Shown here one piece after another: positions 50,801 to 59,486 of a DNA stretch of 64,000 nt. The stretch comes from Sphaerochaeta sp032144095 (GTDB taxonomy: Bacteria; Spirochaetota; Spirochaetia; Sphaerochaetales; Sphaerochaetaceae), in contig NZ_JAVSNJ010000002.1 of NCBI RefSeq assembly GCF_032144095.1, positions 62,001 to 126,000 of the forward strand, given 5' to 3'. Numbering within the stretch: the first letter of the stretch is position 1; each line of letters starts with the position of its first letter. The translations under genes were made by a program, and so were the position numbers. The notes beneath the pieces were generated by a model. The model was given only the letters and a program-made list of their open reading frames with translations. It made no database searches and was not told the DNA's origin.

Positions 50801-52475
50801 CCAAAAGGACCAAATCCGAGGAGAAGGTTCCGTCAAAGCCGAGAATCGTACCGGTGCCTTGGGTTGACTGGAAGGAGAGGTTGCCGGTAATTGTGGAGGC
50901 GTTCCCATAGTAGGGCCTAAAGAAGGGTGCATAGCGTTCCAGGGTAGGTTCGACTAGGCCAAGCTCGAAGTCCTGCAACCTTGCCTGGAAGGAAAAGGTA
51001 CCCTTCTCTCCCCTCGGAAGGTCATACAGTGCCTGCAGAAGGAACTTGTTCCCATTGGACAAGGTAGCCTGGAACTGACCTCCCTCACTGTTCTGCTGGT
51101 AGGCCAGGGAACTGGAGAAGGGCTCCTCAACCAGATTTGAGGATAGTGTCGGAAGGGAAAGGGAGCTGGAGAGCGCCCTGAAATGGTCAGACAGGGCGAT
51201 GGTCGCCACCACCGGTGAGGAGAGGGTTATCCCTGCTGGGGCGAATGCAACGTTTGCCAAGGTTTCCAGCGTCGCAGAAACTACAGAGAGATCCTTGTCT
51301 GCCTGGGATGCTATCGTCACATCGGAGAGGGTGAATGCCGCATCATCGAGCACCGTGGCCACTTGCCGCAGGGAGAGCTTTGCAAAGAGAGCTCCCTGTT
51401 GTTCCCTTTGGGCAGATCCAACCAGAGAATCTGCATAGAGAGGTGCAAAGCCCTGTTTCTGCAGGGAAAGAGGGGAAAGGGCCTTGGTGGCAAATCCCAG
51501 GAGCATTGAATCTTCCCCCTGTTTTGCGCTGATGCTGGCCGTTGGGGTATGGAGGGTGAACTCCCCAACCTGCAGGTCAAGCAGGTCATAGGAAGTATCC
51601 ATGGAGGTGAAGGCCAAAGAATCAAGGACCACATGGGAAGCGAGGTGTGGAATGGTTGCCTGTACAGATGCATGGTCAAGAAAAAGGTTGGAGAGGGAAA
51701 AATCCAGGGCAAGTTGCTCTTTTGCAATGTGCAAGGAGGCCAGTTCGCTCTCAACTGCCAAATCCTCAAAGGCCACTGACCCATCTTCAAATCGGGCAAT
51801 GCCCTGCTTTGCCTCCCCAAGAACCAGGAGGTTCCCATCCATATCCAAACGAATGGAGCTAAGGGAGAGTCCTGCTTGCCCCATCTGGAATTCGGCTTGG
51901 GCTATGGTCCCTTTGAACGAGGAGAGGTTGAGCGCCTTTCCAAGCGACAGAAAGAGGTCTGCATCTGTTGCAGAAGTAGAAAAATCCCTGCCTTCAAGCT
52001 TGAAATCCAGGGACGTTGTCCGTAGGTTCAGGGAGTTTTTTGCAAGCCAGGAAGAGAGGAAAGCCGGCATGGAGGAGCCATCACTGTCGGACAGGCTGGG
52101 AATCTCTGCCACCGAGAGGGATACTGTGGGGTTTACGAGCGTAACGGTAATGGGCCTGGCCTTCCCAAACAAAGAAAACACAAGTGAGCCTACCCCTTGG
52201 TCGATGACCACGGAATCGGTTGCAAACGGAATCTCCTCTTCACTCTGTATGGAGACTTCGGTAAGTTCCACCTGCTTGAGGAAGGATCGTGCAAGACCTT
52301 CAGATCTAAAGCTCAGGGAGGAGCCTCTATCGAGTTGTGATACAAGGAAATCGGCAAAAGGCTGGGCTGGGTTGATCACACTGAAAAACAGCATCCCATA
52401 GAGGCAGATGCCGGTACATGCCAGTACGACAAAGAGGGAAACTGCTATGTCCTTGAACGTAGTATGATATCTCAC
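47829..52475 (-). CDS. tamB: TamB-like translocation/assembly module protein (AsmA/DUF490 family)
   Basis: 1548 residues. One N-terminal membrane helix (about 8-32) anchors a very long repetitive beta structure, as in TamB. The C-terminal DUF490 domain is recognisable in the last 400 residues (IYYFQKNFFITEGSLDLHT, then RINLRAKLTDFD and VDIFLILRDSSL, and LEISLEWSNPLGT-like ending ELSLEWSNPLGTFSLFTQPNE). TamB-like proteins bridge inner and outer membranes and carry phospholipid and/or aid outer-membrane protein insertion. Direct adjacency to bamA matches this. The start codon is GTG with AAAGG upstream. Confidence 0.88.
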   Translation of the reverse strand: MRYHTTFKDIAVSLFVVLACTGICLYGMLFFSVINPAQPFADFLVSQLDRGSSLSFRSEGLARSFLKQVELTEVSIQSEEEIPFATDSVVIDQGVGSLVFSLFGKARPITVTLVNPTVSLSVAEIPSLSDSDGSSMPAFLSSWLAKNSLNLRTTSLDFKLEGRDFSTSATDADLFLSLGKALNLSSFKGTIAQAEFQMGQAGLSLSSIRLDMDGNLLVLGEAKQGIARFEDGSVAFEDLAVESELASLHIAKEQLALDFSLSNLFLDHASVQATIPHLASHVVLDSLAFTSMDTSYDLLDLQVGEFTLHTPTASISAKQGEDSMLLGFATKALSPLSLQKQGFAPLYADSLVGSAQREQQGALFAKLSLRQVATVLDDAAFTLSDVTIASQADKDLSVVSATLETLANVAFAPAGITLSSPVVATIALSDHFRALSSSLSLPTLSSNLVEEPFSSSLAYQQNSEGGQFQATLSNGNKFLLQALYDLPRGEKGTFSFQARLQDFELGLVEPTLERYAPFFRPYYGNASTITGNLSFQSTQGTGTILGFDGTFSSDLVLLDITLGNRILNAGFTILAGIEGDLVVVDSLSLSTADLRLAYNGTTDLNYWLPSGELRLFDTVKGTQLAFASFSPLPPTQYRFSITTPLVSSLLLDGVIARDGLERLTSRANLSLYGTTYPLDFSLSTPTLQIDLTSGEMLSLQAYLAPPYRAKVVADNLQLPKVGVFDHSSMDGELSLQFNTVHDWRVDATNLRLGSLLLNGLHYAFSGSLYALPSSIQTIGSAITQDATSYGLSLQYSGSDLLDLYGAKGLMPFTFSFTISENAINRLALSLIGSEERIEALSEVKKVDLGRFASSLAGVEMNLTALGHTDFKKKVSMDGKLSLEGPQFSFSTDMEATETLLTMVHGSFRKGKLAVEDVSLTLDGGNGNLSSQGRFSHIRTLSYKDQLSQFTYSLSLPFTPVDSLFDIGLAIKAMKSDRIAGTISLGDLLLYGEKGIADGTYSFSYKDKEVSINSSLLSARYDAKDGSIDAHVDNAFGIGITLGGWVREDGLYLSAKDIYFPLNLLNRLFLKPVFGFVDGVAQGEVIVGGTLSQPKIYGQLSLDSAAMDLFWLPQDILSVKNATVTIDGQRAISPTFPFFSTNRETGVTVRGMASLRADFDGFNLKSYEIHAEPTEGQVYVFIPIQGFDADIRTYAEGTFNLYGIGYETWVSGDVLLENTTMSMGITGLPSWYVPTGLSSADFTLTTGKNVTFFYPNPANPFLKATLTENQKIKVMFDHTTEAISLDGLFSFRSGEIYYFQKNFFITEGSLDLHTDAFTGSSQIQPRINLRAKLTDFDRQGNRVDIFLILRDSSLTNLNPQFESVPSKDINEILEILGQSILPTGAYGQVNLYSVASLAAAATDVAGRLGYLNTGTNTALTESIRISLGLDLFSLRSNIVQNILFDALPGSSISSSFSPLARYLNNTTIFMGKYIGKDYFLQALIHLTATDRAKILRSFVAPDLAIDLELSLEWSNPLGTFSLFTQPNELSIYNIFDTIGFSVTRRIVLR

Positions 52476-52494
52476 CGATTAAAACCTTTGAACC

Positions 52495-52522
52495 AGTATA
52501 CCCTATTGTGCGTTCTTTGCCA
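52495..52522 (-). promoter_or_regulatory. Possible tamB operon promoter
   Basis: Minus strand TGGCAA (52522-52517), 16-base spacer, TATACT (52500-52495), about 20 bases before the GTG start. The -35 box is poor. Confidence 0.3.
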
Positions 52523-52616
52523 CCACTTGCTTGCTACACAGCTAGGGTTTGCACACGAATTGGATTTACGCAATCCCATCTTTACGGTACCATATTGTCG
52601 TGCAAGGAGAAATGCA

Positions 52617-53222
52617 ATGTCATCTATTTTGGAAAATCTTATAGTTTTTGAAGGTCTTGATGGAGCGGGAACCACAACACAGATGCAATTGTTGGCAGAA
52701 TACTGTGACAAAAACCTCCGTTCCTGCAAGGCCACATTTGAACCAACTGACAAGCCTATAGGACGCCTGGTGCGTGCAATCCTGAAAAAACAGGTAGTTA
52801 CAACCCCTTTGGCGCTTGCGATGCTCTATGCCGCTGACAGGGAGGACCACCTGTACAATCCCGTATATGGCCTGGTCAACGACCTTGAAGAGGGAAAACT
52901 CGTCATCTGTGACCGCTATCTCTACTCCTCCCTTGCCTACCAGGGTGTGGAGTGTCCGCTAGAAAAGGTGGAGCAGCTCAACCAGTTTCCGGCCCCAAAC
53001 TATCTGTTCTTCATCGATACCCCTGTCACCGAATGCATCAGGCGCATCGCCCTTCGCGGTGATGAGGCTGAACTGTTTGACCGGGCAGAGTTCCTGGAAA
53101 GCGTAAGGAACAACTATGAAACGTTGTTCAGCGACCTGCCCAAGGATGTGAAGTTCTATCGCCTTGACGGGTTGAAAAGCATCGAGGAGATCGCCCTGGA
53201 AATCCAGGGCATCCTGTTCTAG
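52617..53222 (+). CDS. tmk: Thymidylate kinase with altered P-loop
   Basis: 201 residues, dTMP to dTDP with ATP. Fold motifs: VFEGLDGAGTTTQ at 10-22, FEPTDKPIGRLVR (the FTREP-like substrate segment), CDRYLYSSLAYQG (DRY motif, 98-110) and a short lid. Position 19, normally the invariant P-loop Lys (GxGKT), is Thr in GAGTTTQ; the DNA reads GGA ACC ACA ACA, so it is not a misread frame. Otherwise the protein is intact. The ATG at 52617 follows AAGGAGA; the open frame continues 51 codons upstream but without family similarity. It converges on queA with stop codons overlapping in CTAG. Confidence 0.92.
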   Translation: MSSILENLIVFEGLDGAGTTTQMQLLAEYCDKNLRSCKATFEPTDKPIGRLVRAILKKQVVTTPLALAMLYAADREDHLYNPVYGLVNDLEEGKLVICDRYLYSSLAYQGVECPLEKVEQLNQFPAPNYLFFIDTPVTECIRRIALRGDEAELFDRAEFLESVRNNYETLFSDLPKDVKFYRLDGLKSIEEIALEIQGILF

Positions 53223-54253
53223 AGTATCAGCATCGCATCGCCATAGCTGAAGAAGTGGTAGCGCTCATCGATCGCATGGCGGTATGCCCGGTCTATGAGC
53301 TCTTTTCCTGCGAAGGTCGATACCAGGACCAACAGGGTTGACTCCGGGGTATGGAAGTTGGTCAGCAAACGGTCAACAACCTTCCAGGTGTATCCTGGCT
53401 TGATGAAGAGGTTTGTCCTGTTCAGGCCTGGGACGACCCCACCTTTCTCTGCATCATAGGCACTTTCCAGGGTTCTGACACTGGTAGTGCCTGTAGCGAC
53501 TATGGGTCTACCTTCTGCCTTGGCCTGGTTGATGATTCGTGCACTTTCCCCATCTATCTCATAGCGTTCATAGTGCATGTGGTGGTCCTCAAGATCTTCT
53601 GTCCGTACAGGCAAAAAGGTACCAGGCCCCACATGCAGGGTGATGGGAACGATGGTGCACCCCTTTTCCCTGATACGAGAAAGAATTACAGATGTGAAGT
53701 GGAGCCCAGCTGTCGGGGCCGCTACCGAGCCTTCACTGCGGGCATAGATGGTCTGGTAGCGGCTCTCGTCCTGAAAGTCATCCTCGCGCTTGATATAGGG
53801 AGGCAGTGGCACATGGCCATACTGCTGGAAAAAGAGCTCCCCTACCTCTTCATCAAACTGGACGGTTCTGGTCCCGTCTTCGTTTTCCGAACGAATCTGT
53901 GCATGATACAGCGAGGGTTCCTCACCAAAGGTATACCGTTTTCCGACATGTTGCCGCTTGGACTTGGTTACCATTGCCTGCCAGCTTTTGTCCAGGTTTT
54001 CCTCAAGGAAGAGAAATTCCACGATACCACCGGTTTCACTGGTTCCAAAGAGACGTGCCTTGCGCACCTTGCTGTTGTTTACCACCAGCACGCTCCCTTC
54101 TTCCAGAAAGTCCACAAAGCTGGACATATATGAGTCGACAACCATACCGGTTGCCCTATTCACTACCATAAGCCTATCAGCGCCCCGCTTGTCGGCAGGG
54201 CTCTGTGCGATCAGCTCAGGAGGTAGCTCAAAAGAGTATTCCTTGATCTTCAT
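53219..54253 (-). CDS. queA: S-adenosylmethionine:tRNA ribosyltransferase-isomerase
   Basis: 344 residues. It transfers and rearranges the ribosyl of SAM to preQ1-tRNA, giving epoxyqueuosine. Motifs: FELPPELIAQSPADKRGADRLMVV at the start, VVNNSKVRKARLFG, SVAAPTAGLHFT, and TTSVRTLES and FIKPGYTWKVVDRLLTNFHTPESTLLVLVSTFAG. I used the ATG at 54253; it overlaps ruvB by 26 bases. Confidence 0.97.
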   Translation of the reverse strand: MKIKEYSFELPPELIAQSPADKRGADRLMVVNRATGMVVDSYMSSFVDFLEEGSVLVVNNSKVRKARLFGTSETGGIVEFLFLEENLDKSWQAMVTKSKRQHVGKRYTFGEEPSLYHAQIRSENEDGTRTVQFDEEVGELFFQQYGHVPLPPYIKREDDFQDESRYQTIYARSEGSVAAPTAGLHFTSVILSRIREKGCTIVPITLHVGPGTFLPVRTEDLEDHHMHYERYEIDGESARIINQAKAEGRPIVATGTTSVRTLESAYDAEKGGVVPGLNRTNLFIKPGYTWKVVDRLLTNFHTPESTLLVLVSTFAGKELIDRAYRHAIDERYHFFSYGDAMLIL

Positions 54254-55298
54254 CCATGTTCCTTTTGCAGGGTATCCCAAGCAGGTCGTATGCCTTCTTG
54301 GTTGTCATCCTACCCCTTGGCGTGCGTTTCAGATATCCTTTCTGGATAAGGTAGGGTTCATAGAAATCCTCAAGGGATTCGATGGCCTCCCCTACCGATA
54401 TGCAAAGGGTCTCAGCCCCGACAGGGCCTCCGTCATAGAACTCGATGATGGTCCTGAGGATGTTCCTGTCCTGGGTCTCCAGGCCCTTTGTATCGATTCC
54501 CAGCCGTTCCAGCCCATGGTTGACAATTTCGGTAGTTATTTTCCCGTCGCCCATGACTGCGGCAAAATCCCGTAACCGTTTCAGGAGGCGGTTGGCAATA
54601 CGGGGTGTACCCCGGCTGCACTTTGCAAGCTGCACGATGGCAGGTTTCGCTATCTCGATATCCATGATATGGGCAGACCGTTCAATGATCTGGGCCAGTT
54701 CCTTTTCATTGTAGAACTCGATATGCGCTGTAATGCCGAATCGTGAGGAGAGGGGGCTGGATACCGAACCGGCCTTGGTGGTGGCTCCTATGAGGGTAAA
54801 CTTGGGAAGAGGGATGCGCATTGTCCTGGCAGCCGGACCCTGGCCTATCACCCAGTCGATCTCAAAATCCTCCATGGCAATGTAGAGCATCTCCTCCAGG
54901 GCTGGTTTGAGCCGGTGGATCTCATCGATGAAGAATACAGAGCCTTCTGTGACGTTGGTGAGAATTCCCGCCAGGTCCTTTGGCTTGTCCAATGCAGGGG
55001 CGCTGGTCATGCGGATCTCTGCCCCCATCTCATTGGCTATGATGGTAGCCAATGTGGTTTTTCCCAGCCCCGGGGGCCCGATCAAGAAGGTATGGTCAAG
55101 AGGTTCCCCTCGCCCCCTTGCTGCCTGGACAAAGACTGCGAGGTTATCCTTCAGCCGTTGCTGCCCCTGGAAGTCACAGAGCATCTTGGGTCGGAGGATG
55201 TTCTCCTGCTTGTCAGCTTCCTGCTGGAACGAGGTCGAGACGACAGAACTGTGTTGCAGTACATCGAGCTCGCTCATATTGGTTTCCATGCTATCCAT
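54228..55298 (-). CDS. ruvB: Holliday junction branch-migration helicase RuvB
   Basis: 356 residues. AAA+ motor with N-terminal LRPKMLCDFQGQQRLKDNLAVF, Walker A GPPGLGKTT, Walker B FIDEIHRL, sensor ATTKAGSVSSPLSSRFG with the arginine finger, and the C-terminal winged helix ending GGPVGAETLCISVGE, then EPYLIQKGYLKRTPRGR. Drives branch migration with RuvA. It starts three bases after the ruvA stop. Confidence 0.97.
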   Translation of the reverse strand: MDSMETNMSELDVLQHSSVVSTSFQQEADKQENILRPKMLCDFQGQQRLKDNLAVFVQAARGRGEPLDHTFLIGPPGLGKTTLATIIANEMGAEIRMTSAPALDKPKDLAGILTNVTEGSVFFIDEIHRLKPALEEMLYIAMEDFEIDWVIGQGPAARTMRIPLPKFTLIGATTKAGSVSSPLSSRFGITAHIEFYNEKELAQIIERSAHIMDIEIAKPAIVQLAKCSRGTPRIANRLLKRLRDFAAVMGDGKITTEIVNHGLERLGIDTKGLETQDRNILRTIIEFYDGGPVGAETLCISVGEAIESLEDFYEPYLIQKGYLKRTPRGRMTTKKAYDLLGIPCKRNMDEDQGILF

Positions 55299-55301
55299 GC
55301 T

Positions 55302-55934
55302 CTACCCCAGTGCCACGATGGCACTACGGAAAAGGTACTCTTCCGTTTCGTGGTGGCTAAGGGCAGAGAGCTTCTCCTTCTCCTCAGTCACCAGTTTCTC
55401 AACCACATCCTCAACCCTTCTCCGGTCATAGCCCATCTCTACCAATGCATCGAGTATGTCACCCCACATCTTGAGGGATGTGCGTTTGGAGGAAGCGGAG
55501 GCGGGCATCTTTTCGTCTTCAAGGACCAGGACATTGCGCAGGGTCAGTATCATCTTCTGCCCGGTCTTGGGTCCAATTCCTGGAATTGTGGAGAGCAGCT
55601 TCACATTACCACTGTCCAGAGCCTCTGCCAAATGCTTCACGCTGATGCCAGAGAGTATTTTCAATGCCTGCTTTGAGCCGATCCCTGAGACGGTCTGCAG
55701 TTGTTTGAACGCTTCACGCTCAGCCTCATCGATGAATGCAAAGAGCGTCATGCTGTCTTCACGGTGGACCAACGTGGTAAGCAGACGTACGCCTACCCGC
55801 TCCTCTCCCTTCAGGTTGCTCAGGCGGCTGGAGGTCTGGGCCGAGACATTGAGGTTGTACTCAATGTCATTGCATCTCAGAACTACCGATGTTTCTGTGA
55901 CGGAGACGATATCCCCGATAATTGCATTGATCAT
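55302..55934 (-). CDS. ruvA: Holliday junction DNA helicase subunit RuvA
   Basis: 210 residues. OB-fold N-terminus (INAIIGDIVSVTETSVVLRCNDIEYNLNV), helix-hairpin-helix motifs LQTVSGIGSKQALKILSGI and LLSTIPGIGPKTGQKMIL, and a C-terminal RuvB-binding domain (ILDALVEMGYDRRRVEDVVEKL). It overlaps ruvC by four bases. Confidence 0.96.
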   Translation of the reverse strand: MINAIIGDIVSVTETSVVLRCNDIEYNLNVSAQTSSRLSNLKGEERVGVRLLTTLVHREDSMTLFAFIDEAEREAFKQLQTVSGIGSKQALKILSGISVKHLAEALDSGNVKLLSTIPGIGPKTGQKMILTLRNVLVLEDEKMPASASSKRTSLKMWGDILDALVEMGYDRRRVEDVVEKLVTEEKEKLSALSHHETEEYLFRSAIVALG

Positions 55935-56425
55935 GTTATGTTCATCCTTACCTGGGTGGCATTATACACTGAATAACAGATTGCTGCAGCCAAGGCATCT
56001 GCACTATGGTCAGGCTTGGGAATTGTCTGGAAACCCAGCAGCAGGCGGACCATCTCCTGGACCTGTTTCTTGTCAGCCCCCCCATAGCCTGTGACAGCGC
56101 TCTTTATCGTCATGGGACTGAAAAGGTGCACTTCAATGGAGTTCTGGGCAAGCTGGTGCACGATGGCCCCGATCACCTTCGCGACATTTATGGCAGAGCT
56201 CACATTCTTGGTAAAGAATATGTCCTCCATGCCACAGACAGCTATCTTCTGGGCAAGGGCTATCTCCCCGACCGACTTTGCAATGAAATGGATCCGGTCA
56301 TTGTCCGCCATGGCAGGCTGGGTCTTGATGACACCAAAAGAAACAGGCCGGTTGCGTTGTCCATTGGATTCGACAACACCCCAGCCTGTCTGAGCAAATC
56401 CTGGATCTATACCTAGGATGAGCAT
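55931..56425 (-). CDS. ruvC: Holliday junction resolvase RuvC
   Basis: 164 residues, RNase H-like nuclease. Catalytic acids: Asp in LGIDPGFAQTGWGVV (residue 6-7), Glu in CGMEDIFF, and the Asp pair in PDHSADALAAAICY near the C-terminus. YGGADKKQVQEMV is the usual DNA-contact segment. All three ruv genes are contiguous here in the order C-A-B. Confidence 0.96.
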   Translation of the reverse strand: MLILGIDPGFAQTGWGVVESNGQRNRPVSFGVIKTQPAMADNDRIHFIAKSVGEIALAQKIAVCGMEDIFFTKNVSSAINVAKVIGAIVHQLAQNSIEVHLFSPMTIKSAVTGYGGADKKQVQEMVRLLLGFQTIPKPDHSADALAAAICYSVYNATQVRMNIT

Positions 56426-56428
56426 AGG

Positions 56429-57178
56429 TTATTCTTCGTCACTGTCCTCAAAATCATCGGGAAGCTCCAAGTTGGTGGAAACCTGCTGTACGTCATCAAG
56501 TTCCTCGAGCTTGTCGATAATCTTAAGAACCTTGCGGGCCTTCTCTGCATCAAGGGAAACGGTCTGGTCTGCAACCTTTTCTACCTCAGCGCTCTCCTGC
56601 TCAAAACCTGCGGCCTGGAGGGCTTCCAGTACGTTGGCGAAGTCAGAGGGGGCTGTGGTTACCTCGATCATTCCATCAGAGGAGGTCACGTCATCGGCTC
56701 CATTTTCCAGGGCGACTTCAAAAACCTGTTCTTCAGTATATTTGGTAGCATCATAGGTTATGATACCCTTGGTCTGGAACATATAGGAAACGCAGCCTGT
56801 TGCTCCGAGGGTACCACCGCTCTTGGTGAGGGTGCTTCGGACATCACTGGCCGTGCGGTTCTTGTTGTCTGTGAGCGTATCGATGATCAGGGCCACACCA
56901 CCAGGAGCATATCCTTCATAGGTGAGCTCATAGTACACGGAAGTTCCCAATTCTCCAGAACCCTTCTTGATGGCCCTGTCGATATTGTCTTTCGGCATGT
57001 TCTCGGTTCTTGCCTTGAGCACTGCAGTACGCAATCTTGCATTGGATTCGGGGTCAGGACCGCCCATCTTTGCAGCGACTGAAATCTCTTTGATCAATTT
57101 CGTGAACTTCTGACCGCGCTTTGCGTCAGCGATACCCTTCTTGTGTTTGATAGTAGCCCATTTACTATGGCCTGACAT
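56429..57178 (-). CDS. yebC: YebC/PmpR family protein
   Basis: 249 residues. Family opening MSGHSKWATIKHKKGIADAKRG and signature RLRTAVLKARTENMPKDNIDRAIKKG, followed by YEGYAPGGVALIIDTLTDN. Long annotated as a DNA-binding regulator; more recent work on YebC-family members links them to translation of proline-rich stretches. That could matter for the proline-rich IF-2 repeats here, though this is speculation. The ATG at 57178 follows AGAGG. It precedes ruvC by three bases. Confidence 0.96.
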   Translation of the reverse strand: MSGHSKWATIKHKKGIADAKRGQKFTKLIKEISVAAKMGGPDPESNARLRTAVLKARTENMPKDNIDRAIKKGSGELGTSVYYELTYEGYAPGGVALIIDTLTDNKNRTASDVRSTLTKSGGTLGATGCVSYMFQTKGIITYDATKYTEEQVFEVALENGADDVTSSDGMIEVTTAPSDFANVLEALQAAGFEQESAEVEKVADQTVSLDAEKARKVLKIIDKLEELDDVQQVSTNLELPDDFEDSDEE

Positions 57179-57275
57179 AATTGAACCTCTTAAATTTATA
57201 GAATCTTGCGTATATTGCAACCCATCAAAGCTATCACAACGTTCCATACCGGTCAAGGGGTGATAAACCTGTTGG

Positions 57276-58472
57276 TTATCCTAGGGCCAAGGCAAATCGG
57301 AGTACGATCTCATCCAGGACCATATATCCAATTTCAGTCAAGACAAATCTTTGTGGGGATTTGGCGTACCAATCATCCTGCAAACTCTCTACTACAGACC
57401 CAAAGGTTTCGTCAAAAGAGAGGGAAAAACGTTTCTCGAACACTATTTTATCAATGCCCACATCAGTGCGAAGTGCCATCATGCAATACTCTTCCAGGTG
57501 TTCCTTTTCGGTAAGCGTTTCTGCCACATATCCTGAGAAATCCTTCCCCTGGGCATAGGTCGCAAGGTCCTCTTCCTGGCTGTAGTGACAGAGCGTCTGC
57601 CCACCTCTTATGGCAGAGACTGCGCTGCTTCCCAAACCCAGATAGCTTTCAAGATTCCAGTAGGTTCTGTTATGCTTGCAGTATTTGGATCCTTTACAAA
57701 AGTTCGATACCTCATAATGGCTGAACCCAAGGCTTTTCAGATGGTCCCACACCCCCCAGAGAAAGGCCTCCTGCCCATCTTCATCAAGGACAGGCAGCAA
57801 ACCTTTTGACACTTTGTCCGATAGGGCGGTACCCTCTTCCACGGTAAGGCAATAGAGGCTGATATGGGACGGGTCGGCAAGGCAGACGATCTCATCGATA
57901 TCGGCCTTTGCCATCGCAAGGGTCTGCCCTGGAAGGCAGACCATGAGGTCAAAGGAGAGGTCCGTACCATAGAGGTCGTGCACCTCCTTTGCCAGGGAAA
58001 TACCCTTGAGGTTATCATGGCGTCGGGCATTCCTTCCCAAGGTAGCAAGGACTGTGTCATCCATGCTCTGGATGCCCATGCTGAGCCTGGTGACTTTTTT
58101 TGAGGCAAACAGGGGAAACAAGGAGGTGTCGAAGGTCTCAGGGTTCATCTCGATGGTGCACTCTTCGCTCTTCCCATGGGATTGGGCAAGAGCTAGCATG
58201 CCATCAAGTTGTTGGTAGGTCAGACAGCCTGGATTTCCTCCCCCAATAAATATGGAGGAAAAAGGCCGATCATGGCGGAGGACAATCTCCTCCAGCTCAT
58301 GCATAAGGCGGTCCATGTACGGTTGCCTATGTTCCAGCCAGCTCTCTTCTGGTTCCGAGTAGAAGGCACAGTAGGAGCAGCAGGTGGTACAAAACGGAAT
58401 ATGCACATAGAGGGAAAGCTGGTCAGGAAGGGTCGAAAAAACATGGGAGGAGGGTTTTGCAGAGGGTGGCAC
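57276..58472 (-). CDS. hemW: HemW-like radical SAM protein (coproporphyrinogen oxidase homologue)
   Basis: 398 residues. It has the radical SAM motif CTTCCSYC (CxxxCxxC), preceded by LYVHIPF as in HemW and HemN, then FIGGGNPGCLTYQQLDGML and IEMNPETF. The C-terminal HemN domain is present (HYEVSNFCKGSKYCKHNRTYWNLESYLGLGSSA). HemW proteins are haem chaperones; true HemN has an extra cysteine after CxxxCxxC, which is absent. The start is a GTG that overlaps the lepB stop by one base. Confidence 0.92.
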   Translation of the reverse strand: MPPSAKPSSHVFSTLPDQLSLYVHIPFCTTCCSYCAFYSEPEESWLEHRQPYMDRLMHELEEIVLRHDRPFSSIFIGGGNPGCLTYQQLDGMLALAQSHGKSEECTIEMNPETFDTSLFPLFASKKVTRLSMGIQSMDDTVLATLGRNARRHDNLKGISLAKEVHDLYGTDLSFDLMVCLPGQTLAMAKADIDEIVCLADPSHISLYCLTVEEGTALSDKVSKGLLPVLDEDGQEAFLWGVWDHLKSLGFSHYEVSNFCKGSKYCKHNRTYWNLESYLGLGSSAVSAIRGGQTLCHYSQEEDLATYAQGKDFSGYVAETLTEKEHLEEYCMMALRTDVGIDKIVFEKRFSLSFDETFGSVVESLQDDWYAKSPQRFVLTEIGYMVLDEIVLRFALALG

Positions 58473-59479
58473 TATTTGTTCCCTAGGTAGCCTATTCTCT
58501 TGAAAGGCCAGAAACGGAAGCGTACACTGCCGTTGATCTTCTTCTGGGAAACAGGGCCAAAATACCGACCGTCACGGGAGTTGTCACGGTTGTCCCCTAG
58601 GGGAAGGATGGACCCATGGGGTACATAGGTGCCCATCTGGTACCTTGCACTGTCACTTCTGTAGGAGAAGTTGCTAGGGTCATAGAGGTCCTTTGTCCTG
58701 GCTCGGGAGGCCTCAAACTGATACATGTCGTCAGGGTAGTTGTCATCCTGTACAGATGCATAGGCTGAGCTCAGGTAGGAAGGTGCAGACTGGGAAGGAA
58801 CCGACACATCCTTGTATCCAAACAAGGAACCCCAGGCCTGTATCCCTGCATACAAGGAGGGAGAAACAGAGCGATGGGGGCCATCGACCAGGGAGTTCTC
58901 TTTTCGGAAAAGCTCCTCAGGGACAAACTCATTCGATCCTGCCTTCCTTATCTGCACATTCCCATCACGGAACCGGACGACTTCACCCGGAAAGCCAATG
59001 GCACGCTTCACATAGAGTCTTTCGGCTACTGAGCCATCCTCGTTCTTGTCGATGTTGACCAGGGAGAAGGTTCCCATATAGAGGATCTGTGACAGCACAT
59101 CAAAGAAAGGTCCCTTGGAAACATATTCAGGGTTGTAGAAGGTGATGATGTCATCACGCTGCACCTGACGGTTGGTTGAGAGCACCTTGGGACCACCGGG
59201 ATAGACCTCGATGCCGTAGATGGTCTTGCTGACAAACACCCTGTCCCCTATGTTCATGGTGGACACCATGGAGGGCGAGGGTATGAGAAAGAGTTGGAAG
59301 AGGTATTGGTTGATGAGCAGCACTGCAAAGACTGCAAATACCAGGGCATCGGCCCACCCTTTTACTTCACCCAGGAGGGTACGGGGTTGCCTGTTGGCCA
59401 ACTCCAAGGCCTTTTCTGCCTTCCGTCGAGTAAGAATGCGCACAGTCGTCTTTTCTAGGTTTGTCAGCATTTCATCCAT
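58472..59479 (-). CDS. lepB: Signal peptidase I
   Basis: 335 residues from ATG 59479. It cleaves Sec and Tat signal peptides on the outer face of the inner membrane. One or two N-terminal helices (about 43-66) precede the catalytic Ser in IPSPSMVSTMNIGDRVFVSK (Ser near 70). The catalytic Lys is in YVKRAIGFPGEVV, and box E is GDNRDNSRDGRYFG. An insertion of about 90 residues between the Lys box and box E enlarges the protein, as in other spirochaete and proteobacterial homologues. There is no ribosome site; the promoter suggests transcription begins at this ATG. A TTG at 59515 is a weaker alternative. Confidence 0.92.
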   Translation of the reverse strand: MDEMLTNLEKTTVRILTRRKAEKALELANRQPRTLLGEVKGWADALVFAVFAVLLINQYLFQLFLIPSPSMVSTMNIGDRVFVSKTIYGIEVYPGGPKVLSTNRQVQRDDIITFYNPEYVSKGPFFDVLSQILYMGTFSLVNIDKNEDGSVAERLYVKRAIGFPGEVVRFRDGNVQIRKAGSNEFVPEELFRKENSLVDGPHRSVSPSLYAGIQAWGSLFGYKDVSVPSQSAPSYLSSAYASVQDDNYPDDMYQFEASRARTKDLYDPSNFSYRSDSARYQMGTYVPHGSILPLGDNRDNSRDGRYFGPVSQKKINGSVRFRFWPFKRIGYLGNK

Positions 59480-59486
59480 AGAAACC

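Noticed and set aside
52464..52616. Upstream extension of tmk in the same frame
   Set aside because: It covers the divergent tamB promoter area and lacks family similarity, while ATG 52617 has a proper ribosome site and gives the normal N-terminus.
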